A DNA stretch of 5,553 nucleotides, from NCBI GenBank assembly GCA_946623295.1, contig CAMOQY010000110.1:1-5553 (forward strand), given 5' to 3'. The translations under genes and the position numbers were made by a program. Shown piece after piece: positions 1 through 5,553 of the stretch (the stretch's first letter is position 1; the number at the start of each line of letters is the position of its first letter). Source of the stretch: an uncultured Lachnospiraceae bacterium (GTDB lineage: Bacteria; Bacillota; Clostridia; Lachnospirales; Lachnospiraceae). The notes below the pieces were generated by a model. It did not search any database. It was not told the origin of the DNA and saw only the letters and a list, made by a program, of their open reading frames with translations.

Positions 1-243
1 GAACACAATCTCGGACTGACCTGCGATCCTGTAAAGGGCCTGGTGCAAATACCGTGCATCGAGCGCAATTCGGTTGCCGCGATGAGAGCCATCAGCTCCG
101 TGAATCTGTCGCAGTTTCTGACGAGCACACGCAAGATCTCGTTTGATGCCGTTGTTGCGACGATGTACCAGACCGGCCTTGATATGAACGAAAAATACCG
201 CGAGACCTCCCACGGAGGTCTGGCTGTTATGTACAAGGAGTGA
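1..243 (+). CDS. sdaAA: L-serine ammonia-lyase, iron-sulfur-dependent, alpha subunit/domain (C-terminal part)
   Basis: The enzyme deaminates L-serine to pyruvate and ammonia in the cytoplasm, using an oxygen-sensitive [4Fe-4S] cluster. Only the last 80 residues are present; the frame is open from base 1 and stops with TGA at 241-243. It begins EHNLGLTCDPVKGLVQIPC, the family signature. Cysteines 8 and 19 of the fragment are 11 residues apart, matching the spacing of the last two cluster ligands; the first ligand would lie about 42 residues further upstream, outside the window. The end, KYRETSHGGLAV, matches the conserved KxxETxxGGLAV tail. No C-terminal cysteine follows, unlike the single-chain proteobacterial type, which ends with a cysteine that caps the cluster. 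This fits the two-subunit or Bacillus-type enzyme, but a single-chain form cannot be excluded without the N-terminus. A shorter frame beginning at the GTG at 43 is internal and not a real start. Confidence 0.93.
   Translation, partial: EHNLGLTCDPVKGLVQIPCIERNSVAAMRAISSVNLSQFLTSTRKISFDAVVATMYQTGLDMNEKYRETSHGGLAVMYKE
203..221 (+). repeat. Perfect 8-bp inverted repeat at the 3' end of the serine dehydratase gene
   Basis: AGACCTCC (203-210) and GGAGGTCT (214-221) are exact reverse complements around a CAC loop. A G-G mismatch and two more pairs extend the stem outward. It ends 19 bases before the stop codon, within the conserved ETSHGG codons. No U-run follows, so it is not a standard terminator. 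Stems of this size are expected about once by chance in a window this long. Confidence 0.4.
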
Positions 244-270
244 GCGGCGCCGCGGCCTGTATTCTTATTT

Positions 271-276
271 AAGGAG
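271..276 (+). promoter_or_regulatory. Ribosome binding site of the zinc peptidase gene
   Basis: AAGGAG lies 11 bases before the ATG at 288, giving a strong if slightly long-spaced Shine-Dalgarno site. It fixes this ATG as the start. The 44-base gap around it (244-287) also holds the palindrome GCGGCGCCGC at 244-253, but no recognisable promoter. Confidence 0.75.
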
Positions 277-287
277 AATCTTCCGAT

Positions 288-983
288 ATGTTTGAAAACT
301 GGACTTTTTACTGGGATTGGACGTATATCCTTGTCATAATCGGAGCGGTGATCAGTATGATCGCCTCCGCGAAAGTCAGATCGTCTTTCAATAAATACAG
401 CAAGGTCATGAGCCGCAGCGGTATGACCGGAGCGGATGTGGCCAGAAGGATGCTCACGGACGCCGGTATAGGAGATGTGTCTGTCGCGCAGGTCTCAGGC
501 TCGCTGACCGACCACTATTCTCCGAAAGACCGTATGCTCAGGCTTTCGGACAGTGTATACGGATCGTCCTCCGTTGCGGCGATAGGCGTTGCGGCGCACG
601 AGTGCGGGCATGCCATACAGGACAAAGAAGACTACGGTCCTCTCAGACTGCGTACTCTTTCCGTACCTCTTGCGACCATCGGATCGAAAGTCTCCATCCC
701 GCTCGTGATCATCGGCATTATCTTCGGACTTACCGGACTTGCCCGTGTAGGAGTGGTCCTTTTTACTCTGGTCGTGCTTTTTCAGCTTATCACGCTGCCT
801 GTCGAGTTTGACGCCTCAAAAAGAGCCGTAAGGATACTTGAAAGAGACGGAATACTTGCCGCTGACGAGCTTTCGGGAGCGAAGAGCGTGCTCCGCGCAG
901 CTGCCATGACATATGTTGCCGCGCTGCTTTCGTCCGTTCTCCAGCTGCTCAGGCTCGTCATGCTGACGCGCAGAAGGGATTGA
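288..983 (+). CDS. yugP: YugP-family membrane zinc metallopeptidase
   Basis: This is a complete 231-residue protein of the Zn_peptidase_2 family (COG2738, Bacillus YugP), close to the usual length of about 225. It is a probable membrane-embedded endopeptidase; its natural substrates are not established in the family. Residues 104-108 are HECGH, the HExxH zincin motif: His104 and His108 should bind zinc and Glu105 act as catalytic base. In LPVEFDASKRA, Glu173 is the likely third ligand, as in the ExxA(D/S) segment of HtpX-like peptidases. The conserved block LTDHYSPKDRMLRLSDSVY (73-91) precedes the active site. Hydrophobic segments lie at about 11-29, 135-152, 153-171 and 208-226, placing the catalytic part at the membrane surface. 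The start follows AAGGAG. The gene lies 44 bases after the serine dehydratase and 52 bases before the RND gene. The symbol is by homology to Bacillus. Confidence 0.93.
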   Translation: MFENWTFYWDWTYILVIIGAVISMIASAKVRSSFNKYSKVMSRSGMTGADVARRMLTDAGIGDVSVAQVSGSLTDHYSPKDRMLRLSDSVYGSSSVAAIGVAAHECGHAIQDKEDYGPLRLRTLSVPLATIGSKVSIPLVIIGIIFGLTGLARVGVVLFTLVVLFQLITLPVEFDASKRAVRILERDGILAADELSGAKSVLRAAAMTYVAALLSSVLQLLRLVMLTRRRD

Positions 984-1024
984 AGACCGTTCCCCCCGCG
1001 GCGGAAGTTTGTAGATTATATTAC

Positions 1025-1029
1025 AGGGT
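1025..1029 (+). promoter_or_regulatory. Weak ribosome binding site of the RND exporter gene
   Basis: AGGGT lies six bases before the ATG at 1036. It is the only Shine-Dalgarno-like stretch near this start, and an in-frame TAG at 1012 prevents any longer upstream reading. It is weaker than the AAGGAG of the preceding gene, which suggests lower translation initiation, though this is an inference. Confidence 0.5.
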
Positions 1030-1035
1030 CTGAGC

Positions 1036-4000
1036 ATGTTATCAAGATTAAGCGTTAAAAAACCTTACACCGTCTGGGTCGGAGTAGTAATGATCATAAT
1101 CCTCGGGGTCGTCTCCGTGATGAATATGGTCATGGACCTGCTGCCGAGCATGAATCTGCCGTACAGCCTCGTCTATACCACCTACATCGGAGCTTCTCCG
1201 GAGGAGGTGGAGCAGACGGTCACAAGGCCTGTGGAGAGCGCGCTCGCAACGGTCAGCAACATCAAAAATATCCGCTCGGTCTCCTCCGAAAACGTCTCCA
1301 TGGTGATCATGGAGTTTGAGGAGACGGCAAATATGGACTCCGCCACTATCGAGATGCGCGAAAATCTTGATCAGGTCAGCGCGTCGTGGGGAGAGGGCAT
1401 CGGCACTCCCACGATAATGAATATCAATCCGGATATGCTTCCTGTGATGATAGCCGCGGTCGATTACGAAGGCCTCGATGGCGCAGATCTCAATGACTAT
1501 GTCAAGGGGACACTGCTGAGCAGGCTCGAAAGCGTCGAGGGCGTCGCCAGAGTCAGCGCCTCCGGAGGCGTGACGGAATCCGCGGAGGTCGTGATCGACG
1601 AGCAGAAGCTTGAAAGCATCAACGAAGAAATCAGGACGGCGCTTTCTCAGAAGTTTACCGACGCAAGGACCGAGCTTCAGGAAGCCCGTGATAAAATAAA
1701 CGAGGGACTTGACAAGGTCCGCGACGGTGAGCGGGAGATCTCGTCCGCCAAAGATCAGATCGGCAGCGGTATGAACCAGCTTACCGGCCAGTTCTATGAC
1801 GCAAAGCAGGAGACGGACGCAAAACAGGCGGAGCTGACTGCGGCAAAGGACGAAATAGAGAGACAGCTCGCCGATCTTGCGGCTCAGAAAGAGAGTCTCG
1901 AGGCTACGAGAGCCTCGCTGGTGCAGGGTATCGAGCCCGAGCCCTTTGCAGAGCAGATAGCGCAGCTCGACGCCGGTATCGCCCAGGCGCAGGCCGGGAT
2001 AGACGCACTTGAGGGCACAAAAAAGCAGATGGAAGACGGTCTGCTGGCCATAGATGAGGCAAAGAAACAGATCGAGCTCCAGGAATCCGATGCGGCGTTC
2101 AAGCTCTACAGCGCTCTTGCCGAGACCAGCGCGGGCTCCGTCACGCTCTCATCTACAAAGACCCAGCTCGAGAGCAGTCTTGAGCAGCTTGATTCATCTG
2201 CTGAAAACATCGACGATTCCGAACAGAGCGCCATTGACAAGGCAGATCTGAAAAACATCATAAACAGGGATCTCATCGGCAGGATACTGACCGCTCAGAA
2301 TTTTGCCATGCCTGCCGGCTATATCACGGGAGATGACGGAGAGGACGTAATAGTCCGCGTCGGAAATAAGCTTGGCAGTATAGACGAGCTTGGCGGCATG
2401 GTACTCATCGATATGCATATCGATGATGTGGAGCCGATAAAGCTTTCCGACGTTGCGGAGGTGACCATCGTCGATGATTCGGGGAGCGTCTATGCTTCCG
2501 TAAACGGCCGTCCGGGCATCCTTCTGACCTTTGAGAAACAGACCGGTTACTCTACGAACGAGGTTTCAAAGAACGTACAGAAAGCCTTTGACCGCCTTAA
2601 AGAAGAAAACGGCGCGCTCGGCTTTACCATACTGATGGATCAGGGCCTGTATATCAATTATATAGTCGACTCGGTCTTCAGCAATCTCCTGTGGGGAGCG
2701 CTCTTTGCGATCATAGTGCTGGCACTGTTTTTGAGGAGCCTCAGGCCCACTCTCATAGTGGCGGTATCCATACCGGTCAGCCTGCTTGCCGCAATATCGG
2801 CGATGTATTTCACCGGGATAAACATAAATATCATTTCCCTGTCCGGACTGGCTCTGGCAGTGGGAATGCTGGTGGATAATTCCATAGTGGTGATCGAAAA
2901 TATCTACAGGCTCCGCGGAGAGGGCGTGCCTCTTTACAAGGCGTGCGTGCAGGGAGCCCGCGAGGTGGCGGGGGCGATCATAGCCTCGACGCTCACTACC
3001 TGCTGCGTTTTCCTGCCTATCGTATTTACCGAGGGTCTGACCAGACAGCTCTTTACCGACCTCGGTCTTACCATGACTTACTCGCTGGCGGCGAGCCTTG
3101 TCATAGCTCTTACGCTTGTACCTGCGATGTCGTCCGGTCTGCTCGCCAAAACTCCGGGCAAGAAGGACAGGCTGCTTGAGGGGCTTCAGAACGCCTACAA
3201 AAAGAGCATCGTTTTCTGCCTGAGGCACAGGGCGCTGGTGGTCATAGCCGCCATCGTCATGCTCGCGGGAAGCGCGTACGGAGCGTACCGCAACGGCACC
3301 TCGTTTATGCCCACGATGGAGACTACCCAGCTCACGGTGACGATGAATGCACCCGACGGGAGCACCTTTAAGGAGATCACGGATCTTGCCGCTCAGGTCA
3401 CCGACAGAGTGCTTTCGCTCGATGACGTGACGACCGTGGGAGCAATGAAGGGCGGATCCGGGATCTCGGGAATGCTGCGCAGCGGATCGGGAAGCGATAC
3501 CTCTGTCCGTATGTACGTGCTGCTCCGTGAGGACAAAGCCCTGAAAAACAGCGAGATCCGCAGGGAAATACTCGAGCTGACGTCCGATCTGGACTGCGAG
3601 GTATCGGTCGAGGCTGAGATGGCCGATATGTCGGCCATATACGGCAGCGGGATTTCCGTAAAGCTTACGGGCAGGGATCTGGACAAGCTCAGCGAGATCG
3701 CCGTGGATTTCGCGGAAAAACTCGAGGCGGTGGAAGGCCTTGAAAATATCAGCAGCGGCATAGGCGAGACGACGCCGGAGCTGCGCGTGGTCGTGGATAA
3801 AGCCGCGGCTTCAGAGTACGATCTTACGGTCGCCCAGATCTACAGCCAGATCGCGGCAAAGGTCTCCGCGTCGCGTTCGGCTACGGTCCTCGAGACCGAT
3901 GAAAAGAGTATCGACGTCTACGTCTACGACGGCGGGGCGAGAGAGTTTACCGCCGAGGATATAATGGCGATAGAGCTCACTTCGACCGGAAGCAGCGGTG

Positions 4001-4746
4001 AGAGCAAAAAGGTGGCGCTTTCCGAGGTGGCCGGCTTTGTGGATACCGAGAGCATGTCGTCCATATCACGCGAAAACCAGAACAGAACGATCACGATCAG
4101 CGCATCGCTTGCCGAGGGCTACAATATCGGTCAGACAGGATCAAGAGTCCAGGAGGCGATAGACGCCTATGAGCTTCCCGCGGGATACGAGCTGCGCGTC
4201 GCCGGACAGAACGAAAACATAAACGAGGCTCTGCAGCAGATGTTTATCATGCTCGGTCTTGCCGTTGTCTTTGTCTATCTTGTCATGGTGGCTCAGTTTC
4301 AGTCGCTCAGGATGCCGTTTATCATCATGGCGACCATACCTTTGGCATTTACAGGAGGATTTTTAGGACTTATAATCTGTAATATGGATCTGAGTGTCGT
4401 TTCCATGCTCGGCCTGATAATCCTGACGGGAGTCATAGTCAACAACGGCATCGTCCTTGTAGACTATATCAACCAGCTCAGACTTTCCGGTACGGAAAAG
4501 AAAGAAGCCATAGCGGAAGCCGGACGCACAAGGCTCAGACCGATACTTATGACTGCGATCACCACGATCCTGGGTCTGGTCATGATGGCTCTCGGCGTCG
4601 GAATGGGAGCGGATATGGTCCAGCCCGTGGCGGTCGTTACCATAGGAGGCATGATCTACGGCACGCTGACCACCCTGTGGGTAGTACCGTGTATTTACGA
4701 TATCTTTACAGGCAAAAAGGAACTTAAGGCAAGGGACGTGGACTGA
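1036..4746 (+). CDS. RND (HAE1/AcrB-like) efflux permease with a large coiled-coil insertion
   Basis: This is an inner-membrane, presumably trimeric, proton-driven exporter; the substrate cannot be read from sequence. It shows the duplicated RND plan: TM1 about 13-33, an external porter/docking region to 545, TM2-TM6 about 548-702, TM7 about 733-750, a second porter region to 1060, and TM8-TM12 about 1066-1220. TM4 contains GLALAVGMLVDNSIVVIENI, so Asp614 matches AcrB D407 and Asn615 replaces D408. TM10 contains GVIVNNGIVLVDY, so Asn1136 replaces K940. TRLRPILMT supplies Arg1166 and Thr1173, matching R971 and T978. At 1236 residues it is about 200 longer than AcrB or SwrC; the excess is a coiled coil at about 196-408. 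The start MLSRLSVKKPYTV fits the family. No adaptor or TolC-like gene is adjacent. The stop overlaps the holA start. No frameshift or missing domain is seen. Confidence 0.93.
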   Translation: MLSRLSVKKPYTVWVGVVMIIILGVVSVMNMVMDLLPSMNLPYSLVYTTYIGASPEEVEQTVTRPVESALATVSNIKNIRSVSSENVSMVIMEFEETANMDSATIEMRENLDQVSASWGEGIGTPTIMNINPDMLPVMIAAVDYEGLDGADLNDYVKGTLLSRLESVEGVARVSASGGVTESAEVVIDEQKLESINEEIRTALSQKFTDARTELQEARDKINEGLDKVRDGEREISSAKDQIGSGMNQLTGQFYDAKQETDAKQAELTAAKDEIERQLADLAAQKESLEATRASLVQGIEPEPFAEQIAQLDAGIAQAQAGIDALEGTKKQMEDGLLAIDEAKKQIELQESDAAFKLYSALAETSAGSVTLSSTKTQLESSLEQLDSSAENIDDSEQSAIDKADLKNIINRDLIGRILTAQNFAMPAGYITGDDGEDVIVRVGNKLGSIDELGGMVLIDMHIDDVEPIKLSDVAEVTIVDDSGSVYASVNGRPGILLTFEKQTGYSTNEVSKNVQKAFDRLKEENGALGFTILMDQGLYINYIVDSVFSNLLWGALFAIIVLALFLRSLRPTLIVAVSIPVSLLAAISAMYFTGININIISLSGLALAVGMLVDNSIVVIENIYRLRGEGVPLYKACVQGAREVAGAIIASTLTTCCVFLPIVFTEGLTRQLFTDLGLTMTYSLAASLVIALTLVPAMSSGLLAKTPGKKDRLLEGLQNAYKKSIVFCLRHRALVVIAAIVMLAGSAYGAYRNGTSFMPTMETTQLTVTMNAPDGSTFKEITDLAAQVTDRVLSLDDVTTVGAMKGGSGISGMLRSGSGSDTSVRMYVLLREDKALKNSEIRREILELTSDLDCEVSVEAEMADMSAIYGSGISVKLTGRDLDKLSEIAVDFAEKLEAVEGLENISSGIGETTPELRVVVDKAAASEYDLTVAQIYSQIAAKVSASRSATVLETDEKSIDVYVYDGGAREFTAEDIMAIELTSTGSSGESKKVALSEVAGFVDTESMSSISRENQNRTITISASLAEGYNIGQTGSRVQEAIDAYELPAGYELRVAGQNENINEALQQMFIMLGLAVVFVYLVMVAQFQSLRMPFIIMATIPLAFTGGFLGLIICNMDLSVVSMLGLIILTGVIVNNGIVLVDYINQLRLSGTEKKEAIAEAGRTRLRPILMTAITTILGLVMMALGVGMGADMVQPVAVVTIGGMIYGTLTTLWVVPCIYDIFTGKKELKARDVD
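1621..2259 (+). other. Coiled-coil insertion in the N-terminal docking subdomain of the RND exporter
   Basis: This region encodes about residues 196-408. It begins directly after AEVVIDEQKLESI, the counterpart of AcrB MRIWMNPNEL, and ends just before DLIGRILTAQN, the counterpart of DVITAIKAQN, so it splits the DN subdomain cleanly. The stretch is rich in Glu, Lys, Gln, Ala and Leu with heptad-like spacing, for example ELQEARDKINEGLDKVRDGE and AELTAAKDEIERQLADLAAQ. A break at GIEPEP (298-303) suggests a helical hairpin, followed by a Ser/Thr-rich stretch (about 360-400). Segments such as INEGLDKVRDG resemble the Leu-x-x-Gly heptads of YhgE/Pip-type proteins. A near-duplicate DAKQET-DAKQAE lies at 255-266. 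The helical reading is by eye. Confidence 0.85.
2405..2426. repeat. Perfect 22-bp palindrome inside the RND gene
   Basis: The half TCATCGATATG (2405-2415) is followed immediately by its exact reverse complement CATATCGATGA (2416-2426). The flanking bases C2404 and T2427 do not pair, so the symmetry ends there. It spans the codons for LIDMHIDD (residues 457-464), in the porter part just after the coiled coil. With no spacer it resembles a dimeric-protein binding site more than an RNA hairpin; no function is known to me. Confidence 0.9.
3619..3638 (+). repeat. 8-bp inverted repeat in the RND gene
   Basis: ATGGCCGA (3619-3626) and TCGGCCAT (3631-3638) are exact reverse complements around a TATG loop, within codons for MADMSAI. 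It is coding sequence, has no U-run, and is of a size expected by chance. It is recorded only for completeness. Confidence 0.35.
4731..4736 (+). promoter_or_regulatory. Ribosome binding site of holA, inside the RND gene end
   Basis: AAGGGA lies nine bases before the ATG at 4746, within the final codons of the exporter gene. Together with the 1-base TGATG overlap it supports this ATG as the holA start and suggests translational coupling to the exporter. Confidence 0.7.
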
Positions 4747-5553
4747 TGGCAGAGAGTGCAGTAAATCTGCAGAAGGCCGGCACGTATAATACCGTTTCGG
4801 GAGAAAAGGCTGCGCGCAGCGCGGCGGAGGAGACCCGTAAGGTCATATCGGAGCTTGGAGAATCTATAAAGACCGGGGCTTTTGCCCCGGCCTATCTGCT
4901 GTACGGACCCGAGGGCTACCTTGTCAGATATTACAAAAACGCGCTGAAAAAAGCCATGGTCGGAGACGACGATATGAACTGTACCGTCATAAGCTCCGGC
5001 AGCTTTGATACGGATGAGTTTTTTGAAACAGCCCGGACCATGCCGTTTTTCGCCCCTTACAGGCTGATCATCGTAGAAAACTCCGGAGTATTCCAGGCAG
5101 GAGCGGGCGGAGGCGCAAAGCCCGAAGCCCAGAAGCTTTGCGAGCTTCTGCCGCAGCTCCCGGATACCACGAGGGTCATTTTTGCGGAAAGCGGCGCGGA
5201 CCGCCGTTTCGCGCTGTTTAAGAGCTTTTCAAAGATCGGTAAGGTCTGCCAGTTTTCCTATATGGACCATGACTGGATAGTCAGATGGATCTGCGCCAGG
5301 GCCCGCTCCTGCGGAGCGCTCATGGAGCAGAGAGCCGCGGATATGCTGCTTTCAAGAGTCGGATCCGATCTGAATCTGCTTTCAAATGAGATCGACAAGC
5401 TCGTGGACTATACCGGCGGCAGCGGGCAGATAAAGCCCGCGGATATAGAGGCCGTCTCGTCGGTGCGGCTTGAGGACAGGATCTTTGATATGCTGAGCGC
5501 CGCGCTCGGCGGACGCATGGAAAAAGCGATGCGCATGTATGAGGATCTGCTGG
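4746..5553 (+). CDS. holA: DNA polymerase III subunit delta (N-terminal part, runs off right edge)
   Basis: Delta is the clamp-loader subunit that opens the beta sliding clamp on DNA; it acts in the cytoplasm at the replisome. 269 codons are visible and the frame is still open at the edge; a full protein would be about 340-370 residues. The N-terminal AAA+-like domain starts with YLLYGPEGYLV (50-60), which lacks a Walker A lysine, as usual for delta. TMPFFAPYRLIIVEN (98-112) matches the beta-binding segment; Phe101-Phe102 correspond to E. coli Leu73-Phe74. Domain II carries VGSDLNLLSNEIDKL (205-219), and the collar domain begins near RLEDRIFDMLSAALGG (241-256). The start overlaps the exporter stop (TGATG) after AAGGGA. 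About 30 residues precede the usual beginning, and no in-frame ATG, GTG or TTG offers a shorter version before the core. A Gly/Ala-rich loop (117-124) follows the beta-binding strand. Confidence 0.93.
   Translation, partial: MAESAVNLQKAGTYNTVSGEKAARSAAEETRKVISELGESIKTGAFAPAYLLYGPEGYLVRYYKNALKKAMVGDDDMNCTVISSGSFDTDEFFETARTMPFFAPYRLIIVENSGVFQAGAGGGAKPEAQKLCELLPQLPDTTRVIFAESGADRRFALFKSFSKIGKVCQFSYMDHDWIVRWICARARSCGALMEQRAADMLLSRVGSDLNLLSNEIDKLVDYTGGSGQIKPADIEAVSSVRLEDRIFDMLSAALGGRMEKAMRMYEDLL
4873..4890 (+). repeat. GC-rich 7-bp hairpin near the start of holA
   Basis: CCGGGGC (4873-4879) and GCCCCGG (4884-4890) pair perfectly around a TTTT loop, within codons 43-49 (TGAFAPA), which match the delta consensus before YLLYG. 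It looks like a terminator stem, but the following bases (CCTATCTGCT) contain no U-run, so it is not called one. Confidence 0.4.

Noticed and set aside
244..287. Terminator after the serine dehydratase gene
   Set aside because: GCGGCGCCGC at 244-253 is a perfect 10-bp palindrome but has no loop to form a good hairpin, and the downstream T-containing stretch is interrupted.
984..1035. Possible terminator or promoter between the zinc peptidase and the RND gene
   Set aside because: The best stem (TTCCCC at 990-995 with GG, one bulge, GGAA ending at 1006) is short, and what follows is only loosely T-rich. The -10-like TATATT at 1017-1022 has no -35 partner at proper spacing and would leave almost no leader.
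1798..1833. Tandem near-repeat encoding DAKQET-DAKQAE
   Set aside because: It has only two units, diverged in the second half, and fits ordinary coiled-coil composition; it is not a separate repeat element.
1899..1917. Inverted repeat CGAGGCT / AGCCTCG around ACGAG
   Set aside because: A seven-base stem inside the coiled-coil codons is expected by chance in a window this long.
2566..3228. A 220-codon open frame on the minus strand opposite the exporter
   Set aside because: It is His/Arg/Gln-rich, has no recognisable domain, and lies wholly antisense to the strongly conserved TM2-TM6 coding region, so it is a shadow frame.
3393..3761. A 122-codon minus-strand frame
   Set aside because: It is Ser-rich low-complexity translation opposite the conserved exporter porter region, with no start context and no family resemblance.
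1036..4746. MmpL, HpnN or SecDF identity for the large transporter
   Set aside because: The full 12-TM duplicated plan, GMLVDNSIVVIENI, and the TRLRPILMT motif point to the HAE1/AcrB branch; the coiled coil alone does not make it an MmpL.
5114..5142. Inverted repeat CGCAAAGC / GCTTTGCG with a 13-base loop in holA
   Set aside because: It is in coding sequence, has a long loop and no U-run, and its frequency is consistent with chance.

Overview
The window reads as ordinary chromosomal DNA from an anaerobic Gram-positive bacterium of the Clostridia type. This rests on a YugP-type zinc metallopeptidase, an RND exporter opening with the VKKPYTV-like N-terminus I associate with clostridial members, a [4Fe-4S] L-serine dehydratase, purine-rich Shine-Dalgarno sites and free use of ATA (Ile) and AGA/AGG (Arg) codons in moderately GC-rich sequence. 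I cannot name a genus. All four genes lie on the + strand, tightly packed, and no RNA gene, insertion sequence, CRISPR array or phage feature is visible.

Layout: (1) 1-243 is the C-terminal 80 residues of the iron-sulfur L-serine ammonia-lyase (alpha subunit or domain), entering from the left edge and carrying two cluster cysteines. (2) 288-983 is a complete YugP-family membrane zinc peptidase with HECGH. (3) 1036-4746 is a complete 1236-residue RND (HAE1/AcrB-like) exporter, with about 210 residues of coiled coil inserted in its N-terminal docking subdomain. (4) 4746-5553 is the start of holA, the DNA polymerase III delta subunit, which overlaps the exporter stop by one base and runs off the right edge still open; its last 30 or so residues shown begin the collar domain.

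The intergenic gaps are 44 and 52 bases, followed by a 1-base overlap. No convincing promoter or rho-independent terminator is seen in either gap, so co-transcription of some or all of these genes is plausible but unproven. The genes do not form one pathway: amino-acid catabolism, membrane proteolysis, export and replication sit side by side. The exporter is the most interesting item. It has no adaptor (MFP) or outer-membrane factor gene beside it in this window, and its coiled coil emerges where an AcrB pump docks with those partners. A perfect 22-bp palindrome inside the exporter gene is the only non-coding-type signal clearly above chance.
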